Shown in pieces: positions 1 through 8,777 of a DNA stretch of 64,000 bases. The stretch comes from Aequorivita marisscotiae (lineage in GTDB: Bacteria; Bacteroidota; Bacteroidia; Flavobacteriales; Flavobacteriaceae): positions 1,488,001 to 1,552,000 of the forward strand of contig NZ_CP122379.1 in NCBI RefSeq assembly GCF_029814825.1. The letters run 5' to 3'. Within the stretch, counting starts at the first letter, position 1; each line of letters starts with the position of its first letter. A program made the position numbers and the translations under genes. Below the pieces are notes generated by a model. The model ran no database searches. It was not told the origin of the DNA and saw nothing but the letters and a program-made list of their open reading frames with translations.

Positions 1-32
1 ATAATACTTTGCAAAATTTAATGAAGGAGCGC

Positions 33-62
33 TTGTGGAGTCGAAAAAGCTTCTTATCTTTG
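33..62 (+). promoter_or_regulatory. Promoter for initiator tRNA gene
   Basis: A TTG at 33-35 is followed after 19 bp by TATCTTTG at 55-62. This fits the Bacteroidota housekeeping promoter (TTG, 17-23 bp, TAnnTTTG). It lies about 70 bp upstream of the tRNA and has the right orientation. Start-site position is inferred, not seen. Confidence 0.6.
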
Positions 63-134
63 CAGTCCAATATTTCTGTCGGCATTATGAACCGAAAAGT
101 TAAAAGCTACAGTTGAAATATTAAAAACCCATAT

Positions 135-207
<73 letters not shown>

Positions 208-218
208 CTAGGAAAATC

Positions 219-249
219 AAGCCTTCACAGAAATGTGGGGGCTTTTTTT
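219..249 (+). terminator. Rho-independent terminator after tRNA-Met
   Basis: The arms AAGCCTTCACA and TGTGGGGGCTT pair across a GAAA loop with two G-U pairs and are followed by a run of seven T. It closes the tRNA transcript. Confidence 0.75.
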
Positions 250-257
250 ATGGAGTG

Positions 258-279
258 GGTACAGAATAGGTACAGAATA
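258..279. repeat. Perfect 11-bp tandem repeat beside tRNA
   Basis: GGTACAGAATA occurs twice in direct succession about 50 bp past the tRNA 3' end, between its terminator and the transposase remnant. Short direct repeats next to tRNA genes can be traces of integrase attachment sites, but no integrase is present in the window, so this function is only a possibility. Confidence 0.5.
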
Positions 280-308
280 TAAAAATGGATCAAGACCAAT
301 TGTTGTGT

Positions 309-713
309 TTATGCAAAAATTGTGGTTAATCTATAAAGGAAGAATTCTACATTTTTGACTCCTCTAAACTGCGCTCTAAAAGCTTTTATTTTTGCATTGA
401 ATGATTCTGCTGATGCATTTGTACTTCTGTTTATAAAATAGTTTAAGATTGATCTATAATTGAGTGTTATGGTATTTGCAATTGTGTTGAACGCTCTAAA
501 GCCTGTGTTTTCTACATCTTTGTACCAATGAGCCAGTTTTGTATAGGCTGTTTCTATGGATGTTGCCGTATTGAATATATTCCGAAGTCCTTGAACTAGG
601 TCAAAAGCAATTTTTATATCGGGATATTGATTGAACAATATCTTACTTCTGCGGTACTGATTTTCAGTCCAGTTTGATGGCGCTTTGTATAGTAAGTACC
701 TACTTCTGGCCAA
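309..713 (-). pseudogene. Truncated ISL3/ISAon1-type transposase
   Basis: The 134 residues match what I know as the C-terminal end of ISL3-like (ISAon1 group) transposases of Bacteroidota. Recognisable parts are the segment YPDIKIAFDLVQGLRNIF, an AHWYKDVE motif, and the terminal block NRSTNASAESFNAKIKAF followed by FRG and FFLYRLTTIFA. Family members run to roughly 300 residues or more, so the N-terminal catalytic part is missing. The frame opens with a TTG codon, and an in-frame TAA lies nine bases further upstream (minus strand), so this is not an intact protein start. No terminal inverted repeats could be delimited. It is an inactive remnant beside the initiator tRNA gene. Confidence 0.75.
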
Positions 714-795
714 CAGTTGTTATGCCCAGTTTTTATCTTTTCTTCGTGTAGTTAAAGTTTAATCCAAGCGAGTAATGGCGCTACTCTGTAACCTA

Positions 796-1233
796 TCAAT
801 CTAAATACATTAACTTGGCTGCTTCTTCAATTTCCTTATCTATATCTGAGTCAAATTTAAAGCTGTAAAGAATCCAGGTTTGGTCTGGTTTATAGAATTG
901 GAATGTATATCGAATGGGTTGCCGGTCAAATTTTACTAGATAGCTTAATAGTACATAGCTTTCCGCGAGTTTTTTCTCGCCTATTAGCTCATAGCCGTAA
1001 TATTGTCCCACATAATTTTCGTTTAAGCCCTCCAATTTATTTTTTAAATTGGTAATTGCCTCTGTAGCCTGTTCCATCCATTTGTTGCTGGAATACAATT
1101 TATCTATTGCTATGGAAGCTCCTTCGTTTTGGTAATTCACAAAAAACGTTGCGGCCATTTCTTTAGGCGAGTTCTGGGCTACCATAAATTGTGATGCCAC
1201 CAATACTAAAATAATTAAGCTCTTTTTCATCAT
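796..1233 (-). CDS. Small secreted protein of unknown function
   Basis: 145 residues with a clear N-terminal signal peptide (two Met, two Lys, then about 14 hydrophobic residues ending VAQ near residue 20). The mature part of about 125 residues is predicted mixed alpha/beta. It has helices around residues 50-70 and a C-terminal stretch rich in aromatic residues (QFYKPDQTWILYSFKF) that resembles NTF2-like or DUF4019-type exported proteins, though I cannot assign a family firmly. No Cys after the signal, so it is probably periplasmic and not a lipoprotein. It lies downstream of another exported protein on the same strand with about 70 bp between them, so they may be co-transcribed. Confidence 0.7.
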   Translation of the reverse strand: MMKKSLIILVLVASQFMVAQNSPKEMAATFFVNYQNEGASIAIDKLYSSNKWMEQATEAITNLKNKLEGLNENYVGQYYGYELIGEKKLAESYVLLSYLVKFDRQPIRYTFQFYKPDQTWILYSFKFDSDIDKEIEEAAKLMYLD

Positions 1234-1306
1234 TTTTCTTGAAATTTTTATTTAAAATTATGTGTTTTAACGATATCTAGTTTCTTAAGTTTTAACGCAA
1301 ATTAGT

Positions 1307-2053
1307 TTATTTTAAATTTGGGAATGGCAATCGATACGAAACTGAAAATTTTTTACCGTTCAATACCACTGCTTGATTTTCTTCTAGTGAATTCAATAAG
1401 GTTAAAAATTCTTCAAAATTTGATTTTGATAAATAAACACTGTATAGAAATTCGCTTCTTCTAATTGTGGTTTCACTATCTAAATTAGGCCAGTTTTCGG
1501 GCCAATTCTTTGGTGTTTCAACAGAGTGGTTGTAATCTGTTAAAAGCACTTCAATTGTTTCGGGGAGCCATTCAGTAGCTTTTTTATTTTTGTAGTTAAT
1601 TAATTTGTCGAAAACGTTTAAAAAGTAGCTTGGAGTTTTTGCTCTAGCTGCATTACTGTTTCTTAAATCGCCATACACCCCTTTTGTGTTGGGCTGATCA
1701 AAATTTAGAATTAATTCGTTTGTAGGTTGATCCGTTAAACTCGTTGTTTCTACATATGCTGTCATTTTAGAAAGACTATCTGTTATTCCCAAACTATTGA
1801 TTAAGTTTTGAGTCTGAATTGAATCTAAGTTTACCGTATAAAATTTTGACATTTTCTTTTTTGGTAATTGATATATAATATTACCACTTTTGTAAATGGC
1901 TATGGTAGGTACATCAGAACCAATAACCATTTCCCAAGGGTTATATTCGGTTAAAACCACCACGGGCGATCCAAATTGGCTATTCCATTCTTGCGCGAAT
2001 GAGAGGTTTAGCATAAAAATTAAAAATAGCGGAATTAAAGTTTTCTTTACCAT
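1307..2053 (-). CDS. Secreted protein of unknown function
   Basis: About 248 residues. The start is placed at the ATG at 2053 because the signal peptide (MVKKTLIPLFLIFMLNLSFAQ) begins there. An ATG 69 bases further upstream would add a non-hydrophobic extension. The mature protein has no motif I recognise. It contains an early TEYNPWEMVIGSDVPTIAIY segment, a probable beta-rich core and a C-terminal region with NSLEENQAVVLNGKKFSVSY. Likely periplasmic or secreted. It and the next exported protein (796-1233) run in the same direction. Confidence 0.65.
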   Translation of the reverse strand: MVKKTLIPLFLIFMLNLSFAQEWNSQFGSPVVVLTEYNPWEMVIGSDVPTIAIYKSGNIIYQLPKKKMSKFYTVNLDSIQTQNLINSLGITDSLSKMTAYVETTSLTDQPTNELILNFDQPNTKGVYGDLRNSNAARAKTPSYFLNVFDKLINYKNKKATEWLPETIEVLLTDYNHSVETPKNWPENWPNLDSETTIRRSEFLYSVYLSKSNFEEFLTLLNSLEENQAVVLNGKKFSVSYRLPFPNLK

Positions 2054-2148
2054 CTTATTATGTTTAAGGCTTATATTGTATGCGTTATTTATTGCGTAAA
2101 CCGCTATTTTGGGATAATACAATTGAAAATTCTTTTAATAAATACAGG

Positions 2149-2194
2149 CATTGTAAACCTCCATGAACCAAACATGGCCTGAGGATATACAATG
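2149..2194. repeat. Multi-segment inverted repeat in intergenic region
   Basis: CATTGTA (2149-2155) pairs with TACAATG (2188-2194). Inside it CCTC (2158-2161) pairs with GAGG (2181-2184) and CATG (2162-2165) with CATG (2173-2176), leaving a seven-base loop. Three in-register segments in a 46-bp element suggest a folded RNA or a protein-binding palindrome. It sits in the 450-bp gap between 2123 and 2570, which otherwise shows no gene. The rest of that gap is AT-rich DNA plus the promoter of the helicase. Confidence 0.5.
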
Positions 2195-2451
2195 TAGTGG
2201 GGAGGGTAAAGCACTAAGCTTCATTCCAAATGTATTAAAAATGGCTGAGTTATCTTTATTTATTGTTAAAAATTATTAAGGGTACCAATGGGTGCATTTT
2301 ACCATGAAGATTGGGTAGCAACCACGTACTTTCACGATTTCGCTATGTTTTAAAAGTTTTAATATGTTTTTTAGTTAAAAGCGGCCTCGGAAAGAATACG
2401 CTAGAATAATCCCACGGCGATAATAAAACTTACGGTGCAGAAAATTAACCG

Positions 2452-2459
2452 TATCTTCG
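2452..2459 (+). promoter_or_regulatory. -7 box of helicase gene
   Basis: TATCTTCG is one mismatch from TAnnTTTG and lies 110 bp before the helicase ATG, predicting a leader of roughly 105 nt. The leader can form hairpins, for example TTAAAACC with GGTTTTTAA around 2466-2502. Confidence 0.45.
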
Positions 2460-2570
2460 CCCCTTATTAAAACCGTCTTCTTAGTTTTAATGGTTTTTAA
2501 AAAGACCGAATTCTAAAAGCGCCGCGATATACTATCTCCAAGCGCAGCGGTCTACATCTTAAAATAATTT

Positions 2571-3845
2571 ATGACATTTAAATCTCTTGGGCTTTCCGAT
2601 GCCCTGCTAAAAGCAATTAGCAAAAAAGGATATGAAACGCCTTCGGCAATTCAACAAAAAGCAATTCCCTTAATTTTAGAAAGCAAAGATGTGTTGGCAT
2701 CGGCACAAACGGGAAGTGGAAAAACCGCTGGTTTTGCATTGCCCATTTTACAAATTTTAAATAGTGAACCCGCTTTTCGGAAAAGACCCGTTAGAGCATT
2801 AATACTTACCCCAACGCGCGAACTTGCGGCGCAAGTGCAGGATGAATTTAAAGAATATAGCGAATATACAGACCTGCGTTCTACCGTTATTTTCGGTGGC
2901 GTGGGTGCAAATCCACAAATTAGGGCATTGCGAAATGGGGTGGATATATTGGTAGCCACACCCGGTAGATTGCTGGACTTGGAAAATCAAAATGCGCTTT
3001 CCCTTTCAAAAGTAGAAATTCTTGTATTGGATGAAGCCGATAGAATGCTCGATATGGGTTTTCTGCGCGATATTAAAAAAATTCTGGCGCTACTTCCTTC
3101 TAAAAGACAAAATTTGCTTTTCTCCGCAACTTTTTCAAAAGAAATAAAAAAACTGGCAAATGAATTTCTTCATCATCCTGTTTTAGTTGAAGCTACTCCA
3201 GAAAATACAACCGTTGAAAAAATTGATCAGACCGTATATCGGGTAGATAAAGCACAAAAAACAGAATTAATCATAAAATTAATTTCGGAAGGAAACTGGA
3301 AACAAGTACTCGTTTTTACACGAACCAAGCACGGTGCCAATCGTTTAAGTGAAAAACTTGAAAAGGTGAAAATTACTTCTGCCGCTATTCACGGTAATAA
3401 AAGTCAAGGCGCGCGAACACGAGCGCTTTCTGGATTTAAAGAGGGAAGAATACGCGTTTTGGTAGCAACCGATATTGCAGCTAGAGGGTTGGATATTCCA
3501 TTGTTGCCACACGTAATTAATTATGAATTGCCAAACGTTTCCGAAGATTATGTGCACCGTATTGGCCGTACCGGAAGGGCAGGGGCCAGTGGTGAAGCAC
3601 TTTCATTGGTAAGTCTAGATGAGGTTGGCTATTTAAAGGATATTGAAAAGTTGATTGGCGAACGGCTGCAGCCCAAAACCCTTCCCGACTTTCAACCCAC
3701 AGAAACCATGGCCGATGTAAAAGCTGCTGAGGAAGAAAAGAAACAACAAAGGGCAAATCGTCACAGTCGTGGGAGGAATGCACAATCTAAAAAATCCGCC
3801 CAAGGCAAGAAACAGAATAGTGGCAGAAATAGAGGTAGAAGGTAG
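2571..3845 (+). CDS. rhlE: DEAD-box ATP-dependent RNA helicase, RhlE type
   Basis: 424 residues with all helicase motifs in order: Q motif around residues 20-30 ([12 protein letters not shown]), Walker A AQTGSGKT (45-52), PTRELA (81-86), TPGRL (130-134), DEAD (154-157) and SAT (185-187). The second RecA domain carries [12 protein letters not shown] and [10 protein letters not shown]. After the core (about residue 370) comes a basic low-complexity tail rich in R, G, S, K and N, typical of RNA-binding tails in RhlE-like enzymes. The role is unwinding of structured RNA in ribosome assembly or cold adaptation (family knowledge). The long structured leader would fit cold-regulated expression, which is inference. 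Confidence 0.93.
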   Translation: MTFKSLGLSDALLKAISKKGYETPSAIQQKAIPLILESKDVLASAQTGSGKTAGFALPILQILNSEPAFRKRPVRALILTPTRELAAQVQDEFKEYSEYTDLRSTVIFGGVGANPQIRALRNGVDILVATPGRLLDLENQNALSLSKVEILVLDEADRMLDMGFLRDIKKILALLPSKRQNLLFSATFSKEIKKLANEFLHHPVLVEATPENTTVEKIDQTVYRVDKAQKTELIIKLISEGNWKQVLVFTRTKHGANRLSEKLEKVKITSAAIHGNKSQGARTRALSGFKEGRIRVLVATDIAARGLDIPLLPHVINYELPNVSEDYVHRIGRTGRAGASGEALSLVSLDEVGYLKDIEKLIGERLQPKTLPDFQPTETMADVKAAEEEKKQQRANRHSRGRNAQSKKSAQGKKQNSGRNRGRR

Positions 3846-3883
3846 TTCAATCTGCCTTTAATCTGAACCCAGTTTAAAATGAA

Positions 3884-3944
3884 ACCGTCTATTTACGCGC
3901 AATTGATACAATTGAACACGTAAATAGACGGTCTTGTTTTTTTA
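3884..3944. terminator. Long bidirectional terminator
   Basis: A perfect 14-bp stem, ACCGTCTATTTACG (3884-3897) with CGTAAATAGACGGT (3919-3932), separates convergent genes and is followed by a T-run on the plus strand. The 21-base loop contains a second palindrome, CAATTG-ata-CAATTG. It probably stops both the helicase and the cytochrome transcripts. Confidence 0.8.
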
Positions 3945-3974
3945 AATTTTAGCGAGTGTAGATAAATAGTTTGT

Positions 3975-4553
3975 TTATTTCTTCGGTGGAATTGGTGGCG
4001 GTACGAGATTTTTCACGGGTTTTATCGTTTGTAAATATGCAAACATTGCTTTTAAATCAGATTCAGGTAATTGTGAAATGGTTTGCCATGGCATTGGAGG
4101 TAAAAGGTTTCTCCCGTTTTCCATGCCTTTGTACTTACCGTGTTTGATTGATGTTAAAAACTCCTTTTCCGTCCACCCTCCAATACCAGTATCGTCCGGA
4201 GTTATATTTGCTGCAAAAGAGGTGCCCCAGGGTCCCACGGATGCAGTAAGACCAGGTGTAAACAATACAAAGTTTTTAGCGGTTTCAAGGTCATAGTTTG
4301 GTATTGCCTCATCTGCGGGATGCCCCGAAAGAAGTAGATCTGGATGGAGAATGGGGCCGCGATCGGTCATTTTTTTAGGCGAATGACAATCGTGACAACC
4401 CACTGCACTTATTAAAAGTTCGCCCCGTTTTATAGCAGATTCTATAATTTCTGTTTCTTGGGCTTCGTACAATTTGGGTTCAGCCTCGTCCTTTTTTTTG
4501 TCGCAAGCAGTAAGCATGCAAATCAATGCTAGACTTAAAAATTGATTTTTCAT
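3975..4553 (-). CDS. Lipoprotein c-type cytochrome (monoheme)
   Basis: 192 residues. A lipoprotein signal ends with LTAC (lipidated Cys17). One heme attachment site CHDCH at residues 53-57 provides covalent haem linkage and the His ligand, and Met154 in PPMPW is the likely sixth ligand, as in class I cytochromes c. The segment between them contains a long loop with GPWGTSFAANITPDDTGIGG, which is typical of cytochromes found with alcohol dehydrogenase or diheme proteins. The C-terminal helix (ESDLKAMFAYLQTI) is the usual cytochrome c end, followed by a Pro/Lys tail. It would carry electrons at the periplasmic face of a membrane. No partner enzyme is encoded beside it. Confidence 0.88.
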   Translation of the reverse strand: MKNQFLSLALICMLTACDKKKDEAEPKLYEAQETEIIESAIKRGELLISAVGCHDCHSPKKMTDRGPILHPDLLLSGHPADEAIPNYDLETAKNFVLFTPGLTASVGPWGTSFAANITPDDTGIGGWTEKEFLTSIKHGKYKGMENGRNLLPPMPWQTISQLPESDLKAMFAYLQTIKPVKNLVPPPIPPKK

Positions 4554-4742
4554 AATGTTTGTTGATTTGATTAAGCAATAAAATTAAGAAATATTCTTTT
4601 TCAATTTTTAAAACAATCGCTATTTTAATCTGATAATTAATGGGTTACATCTATTTTTCTATTTAAACACATAGTAGATTACTGTGCAAATTTATGGCGC
4701 AATATCTCAACCTAAAATGAAACGCTGTACCGTGCTTATGCG

Positions 4743-4750
4743 TAACTTTG
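4743..4750 (+). promoter_or_regulatory. -7 box of gtrA-like gene
   Basis: TAACTTTG matches TAnnTTTG and ends 13 bp before the ATG at 4764, predicting a leader of only about 10 nt. No convincing TTG was found at the usual distance upstream. Confidence 0.55.
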
Positions 4751-4763
4751 CGCTTCATTAGGT

Positions 4764-5234
4764 ATGAAAAACAGCATTATTAAATTTATTGATTCCTTCT
4801 ATTTTTTGTTTCGGTGGTTGTTACCTTTAAAAACTTATAGATATGCAGCTTGTGGTGGTGGCAACCTTGTTTTCGATACTTTGCTGTATTTTATTAGCTA
4901 CAATTTCATCTTTGCCAAAAAGAATCTGGATCTGCATTTTATAGTGCTTAGTCCACATATTGCCTCCCTGTTTTTGGTATTTCCGATAACATTCGTTACG
5001 GGTTTTTTGCTTCAAAAATACGTTACTTTTCAAGCTTCAAATTTACCTTGGAAAACTCAGTTTATTAGATATTTTATGGTAGGTATGGGAGCTCTGGTGC
5101 TAAACTATATCTGCTTGAAAATTTTCGTAGATGGTTTTGGTTTTTATCCTACGCCGTCAAAGATTTTAACAGCTTTTATTGTTGTAGCCTATAGCTATTT
5201 ACTTCAAAATAAATTTAGTTTTAAAAGAATTTGA
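4764..5234 (+). CDS. GtrA-family membrane protein
   Basis: 156 residues with four predicted transmembrane helices (about residues 35-55, 65-85, 100-122 and 130-150). It has the GtrA opening RYAACGGGNLVFDTLLYF and the closing YSYLLQNKFSFKR, which correspond to the conserved start and the K-F-x-F end of the family. GtrA proteins are thought to help move undecaprenyl-linked sugars across the inner membrane for cell-surface polysaccharide modification. No glycosyltransferase gene is adjacent, so the substrate is unknown. It converges with the next gene, leaving only three bases between the stop codons. Confidence 0.85.
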   Translation: MKNSIIKFIDSFYFLFRWLLPLKTYRYAACGGGNLVFDTLLYFISYNFIFAKKNLDLHFIVLSPHIASLFLVFPITFVTGFLLQKYVTFQASNLPWKTQFIRYFMVGMGALVLNYICLKIFVDGFGFYPTPSKILTAFIVVAYSYLLQNKFSFKRI

Positions 5235-5237
5235 TAT

Positions 5238-6038
5238 TTATTGTTCGCGCAATTCACGCCGATATTCTTCACTCTTAGCTTCCAAAAAGTCTATTATTTC
5301 TATAGTACTTTGTTTCATGACTGTTTGATATTTGGGATCGTCTTCACAGAAAAAAATAAATGAATAGATGTTGAGTTTTCCTATTTTTAATCCATCGATA
5401 AAATAACTTTCGGGAAACTTTTCCAATAAACTTAGGGTCAACGCGGCAGTTTTTTCAAATTCCAAATGTTTTTTCAGCATTTTGGTTCGCCCAGAAATCA
5501 TATTTAAAAGTGCATCTACTGGCCCGGAGGTTGCGGCGTATAATTGGCGTCGGGTTTTGGAGAGCTTTGGCAAATCTGCATTTGGCAAGCCAATGGAGGT
5601 GGCGGTTATAGGGGCTTCAATGGGTATTATATTCGCGTCGCTGCCTATATAGCCGGTGAGTGGGCGCCTTAGAGTTACGGTACTTAGTTGGTTCATTTTT
5701 TCGCTCAGATTAATGCTGATTTTTTTGTTGAGTAGTTGCTCTTCCCCTATAACAAGCGTTGTGTTTTCAATCTGTACAGCCGAAACCGAAAGGGTATCGT
5801 TTACCGCAACCGCAATTTTAAAGTTTCCAGCCGCATCACTTATGGTACCTTTGTTTGAAGATATGTTAAAAACAGTAACTCCTTCAACATCAATTGCGTC
5901 TGCGGTGCTAATTTTTCCGTCCAATAGCAATCGTTGCGAAAACATATTACTGGAAAGTGAAATGGCAACAAGTGCCAAAAGCGTTTTTAAAATTTTAGTT
6001 GAATCGCGGAAGCGATATGTAAATAAAAGTTGCGCCAT
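5238..6038 (-). CDS. Exported carboxypeptidase-regulatory-like domain protein
   Basis: About 266 residues when started at the ATG at 6038; an ATG 36 bases upstream is less likely. A hydrophobic signal follows (LALVAISLSSNMFSQ). Residues about 40-130 form a carboxypeptidase D regulatory-like (transthyretin-type) beta sandwich. It is recognisable by the pattern DGKIS...EGVTVFNISSNKGTISDAAGNFKIAVAVNDTL... ending in an L-x-x-V-x-L strand, as found at the N-terminus of many TonB receptors and in stand-alone Bacteroidota proteins. The C-terminal half is helical and charged, with an unusual stretch mentioning a KTRRQLYAAT segment. Likely cell-envelope; function not known. Confidence 0.7.
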   Translation of the reverse strand: MAQLLFTYRFRDSTKILKTLLALVAISLSSNMFSQRLLLDGKISTADAIDVEGVTVFNISSNKGTISDAAGNFKIAVAVNDTLSVSAVQIENTTLVIGEEQLLNKKISINLSEKMNQLSTVTLRRPLTGYIGSDANIIPIEAPITATSIGLPNADLPKLSKTRRQLYAATSGPVDALLNMISGRTKMLKKHLEFEKTAALTLSLLEKFPESYFIDGLKIGKLNIYSFIFFCEDDPKYQTVMKQSTIEIIDFLEAKSEEYRRELREQ

Positions 6039-6170
6039 TTTTAATTTTAACCAAGTGTAGAAAAAAAGCGGCATATATAAATATAACTTGACGTAACCTT
6101 AACATTCATGATTGCAAAATTTACCTTCCGGACTACCTAATAACCTCGGAATTATAATTTTCTGAAATTA

Positions 6171-7220
6171 TCACAATTCACTTTTTGTAAAATATTTCTT
6201 CCGTAACCAAAAAGAAACCCGAACTAATAAAATAAGTGCCGGTACTTCTACCAAAGGCCCAATTACTCCCGTAAATGCTTGCCCCGAATTTAATCCGAAT
6301 ACAGCGATAGCCACGGCGATTGCCAGTTCAAAATTATTGCCGGCAGCCGTAAAAGCAATTGACGCAGTTTTGTTATAAGTGGTTCCTATTGCTTTAGAAA
6401 GGAAAAAACCAATAAGAAACATTATTATGAAATAAATTAATAGTGGTACTGCAATTAGGAGTACATCCAAAGGAATTTCTACAATCAATTCACCTTTTAA
6501 CGAAAACATTACAATGATTGTAAATAGTAAGGCTATTAGTGTAAGAGGCGAAATAGCAGGAATAAATTTGGTAGTGTACCACGTTTCTCCTTTCCATCGC
6601 ACTAAAATTACCCTGCTCAATATGCCAAGTAAAAATGGAATTCCTAAATAAATAGCGACACTTTCGGCTATCGTAGCTATTGAAATATTTACAATGGCAC
6701 CCTCAAAACCAAAATATGGTGGCAGTACAGTAATAAAAAGCCAGGCATAAAAGCTATAGGCAAATACCTGAAAAATACTGTTAAGCGCTACCAATCCTGC
6801 TCCGTACTCGCTACTTCCTTCCGCTAGATCGTTCCAAACCAATACCATTGCGATGCACCGTGCCAGACCAATTAATATAAGCCCTACCATATATTCTGGA
6901 TAATCGCGTAAAAATGTAATTGCTAAAACAAACATTAAAACAGGACCGATAATCCAATTTAATATTAATGAAATTGAAAGCACTTTAACATCCTGAAAAA
7001 CCTTGGGCAAAAGGACGTAATTAACCTTTGCCAATGGCGGATACATCATTAAAATTAAACCGATTGCAATAGGGATATTTGTACTGCCACTATTGAAAGA
7101 ATTCAAAAAATATGGAAAATTTGGAGCAAAATAGCCAATGCCTACTCCTAGGGCCATGGCAATGAAAATCCAAAGGGTGAGGTAACTGTCTAAAAAATTT
7201 AATTTCTTAGGATGGTTCAT
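6171..7220 (-). CDS. acr3: Arsenite efflux permease, ACR3 family
   Basis: 349 residues, about ten transmembrane helices. The conserved ACR3 segment [14 protein letters not shown] contains Cys122, equivalent in context to the essential Cys of characterised Acr3 proteins. A second conserved block, [16 protein letters not shown], lies near residue 295. It exports As(III) across the inner membrane using the proton motive force. This is the last gene of the minus-strand ars operon. Its start lies one base past the stop of arsC, which implies translational coupling. Confidence 0.95.
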   Translation of the reverse strand: MNHPKKLNFLDSYLTLWIFIAMALGVGIGYFAPNFPYFLNSFNSGSTNIPIAIGLILMMYPPLAKVNYVLLPKVFQDVKVLSISLILNWIIGPVLMFVLAITFLRDYPEYMVGLILIGLARCIAMVLVWNDLAEGSSEYGAGLVALNSIFQVFAYSFYAWLFITVLPPYFGFEGAIVNISIATIAESVAIYLGIPFLLGILSRVILVRWKGETWYTTKFIPAISPLTLIALLFTIIVMFSLKGELIVEIPLDVLLIAVPLLIYFIIMFLIGFFLSKAIGTTYNKTASIAFTAAGNNFELAIAVAIAVFGLNSGQAFTGVIGPLVEVPALILLVRVSFWLRKKYFTKSEL

Positions 7221-7221
7221 T

Positions 7222-7860
7222 TTATAAAGCGATTTTTGAAAATATATATTTCATCTCTGTAGCAATCTGCTCGCTGCGTTCTTTATAAACTCGCTGTTGC
7301 TGCGGTGTGCCATCAGAAATTTTCGGGTCTTCATATAATAGCGGAAATCGCTTTTCCGATCCTGCTACAAAGGGACAACCAGCATCGGCTTGCCCACAGG
7401 TCATTACCGCCGCAAAGTGGCTTTTGGGGTTAGGAGCATCACTGTATTTTTTCGAGAACGCAAAAATAGGTGGCGCAGTTTCAGAATAGGTAATTTTAAA
7501 AAGTGGATTACTGAGCTTATTTTCTTTAGAGATTTTAAAACCTGCATTTTCTAAGGTAGATATCACCATGGGATAAACAGCGGTGACTTCCGTACCTCCA
7601 GAATAACAAAAAACCTCGTCTATATTAAAATAGGCTGCCGCAGTTTGCGCCCAGATTTGGGCCAAATGGCTCCGTCGCGAATTGTGCGTACAGATAAAAT
7701 TGAGCCGAATAGCGTAGTTTGCGGCAGCCTTACTTGCAATATATTCCGTTATCGGGTTTAAAAGCAATTTGCGTTCTTCAGAGAGGTTTGCTGTCTCTAA
7801 CTTTTCGAAATACTCCTGAAGCTCCCAGAATAAGCCTGTGTTTTTATGTGTTAGCAACAC
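7222..7860 (-). CDS. arsC: Arsenate reductase, LMW-phosphatase type with N-terminal extension
   Basis: 212 residues. The CX5R-S phosphatase loop is C57-THNSR-R63-S64. Further on come Cys155, Cys162 and Asp178 followed by Pro. The spacings C155-C162 (7) and C162-D178 (16) equal those of Cys82, Cys89 and Asp105 in Staphylococcus aureus pI258 ArsC. This supports a thioredoxin-coupled arsenate reductase using a Cys cascade, and argues against a plain tyrosine phosphatase. The first 50 or so residues are an extra helical extension. The distance from the P-loop Cys to Cys155 (98) exceeds that in pI258 ArsC (72), so there is an insertion. The start overlaps the end of arsM by 10 bp. Confidence 0.88.
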   Translation of the reverse strand: MLLTHKNTGLFWELQEYFEKLETANLSEERKLLLNPITEYIASKAAANYAIRLNFICTHNSRRSHLAQIWAQTAAAYFNIDEVFCYSGGTEVTAVYPMVISTLENAGFKISKENKLSNPLFKITYSETAPPIFAFSKKYSDAPNPKSHFAAVMTCGQADAGCPFVAGSEKRFPLLYEDPKISDGTPQQQRVYKERSEQIATEMKYIFSKIAL

Positions 7861-8741
7861 CCGGAATTTGGAGTACAGCTAGAACCTTCTTCCTGCAAAT
7901 CAACCATTTTTAATTTTGGTTTTTCGGTTTTTGTTCCAGGCTTTTCGGCATACACTGTAATGCTAAAAATACCTGTGCCAGCATTGTTAAAACCCTTTAC
8001 TTCTTCAGCAGAGAGATATTTTTCAAGAATGTCATTCGGAATTACGATTGGCTTCTCTTTTTGAATAACAATGTTTTGAAACCCTGCTTCTTTAATGTAT
8101 TGTAAATATTCGGTTTTTTGAATGGCCCCTGCCACGCATCCGGCGTACATTTCGGCGTCTTCTTTTAGGGCATCGGGAAGGTTTCCTTCCAAAACAATAT
8201 CAGAAATACTAAAGTGTCCGCCTGGTTTTAAGACTCGGCTAATTTCGGTAATAACTTTTTGTTTGTTCGGAACAAGATTTAAAACACAATTGCTCACTAT
8301 TACGTCTGCAACGTCGTTGCTTACGGGCATTGCGTCTATGTCTCCTTCGCGAAATTCTACATTGTTGTACCCCAATTTTTCGGCATTTGCTCGCGCTTTT
8401 TCAATCATTATTGGTGTAAAATCTATACCAATTACTTTTCCTTCAACGCCAGTTTCGTGTCTTGCAACAAAGCAATCGTTACCGGCGCCGGAACCCAAAT
8501 CTATTACGGTATCGCCTTTATCAATCTTGGCAAATTGCGTCGGCAGGCCACAACCCAATCCTAAATCGGCGTCTTCCATATATCCGCTCGTTTCCGAATA
8601 ATCGTCCATCATTATGTTATAAACTTTATTCGAAGGAGTAGTTGCACCACAACAGGAAGCTGCATTTTCAGCCTTTCCCTGCTCGGCTATTTTGGCATAT
8701 CGGTTTTTTACGATATCTTTTAATTCTTGCTCGTTTTTCAT
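7851..8741 (-). CDS. arsM: Arsenite S-adenosylmethionine methyltransferase
   Basis: 296 residues. The SAM-binding motif is VIDLGSGAGNDCF (79-91), followed by GIDFTPIMIEKA and the post-I motif. Cys64 (GLGCGLP), Cys152 (SNCVLN) and Cys202 (YAGCVAGA) sit at the places of the three arsenic-binding Cys of ArsM enzymes. Additional Cys pairs occur at 30-31 and at the very C-terminus (SGCC). The enzyme methylates As(III) to less retained, volatile or excretable forms. Its 3' end overlaps arsC. It is the second gene of the operon, after arsR. Confidence 0.95.
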   Translation of the reverse strand: MKNEQELKDIVKNRYAKIAEQGKAENAASCCGATTPSNKVYNIMMDDYSETSGYMEDADLGLGCGLPTQFAKIDKGDTVIDLGSGAGNDCFVARHETGVEGKVIGIDFTPIMIEKARANAEKLGYNNVEFREGDIDAMPVSNDVADVIVSNCVLNLVPNKQKVITEISRVLKPGGHFSISDIVLEGNLPDALKEDAEMYAGCVAGAIQKTEYLQYIKEAGFQNIVIQKEKPIVIPNDILEKYLSAEEVKGFNNAGTGIFSITVYAEKPGTKTEKPKLKMVDLQEEGSSCTPNSGCC

Positions 8742-8777
8742 TTTGAATTTCTTTAAATTGAATTTTTCAGTTAAAAC

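Noticed and set aside
1896..2099. 67-codon plus-strand frame over the start of the secreted protein gene
   Set aside because: Antisense to a gene with a clear signal peptide; composition is a mirror of it.
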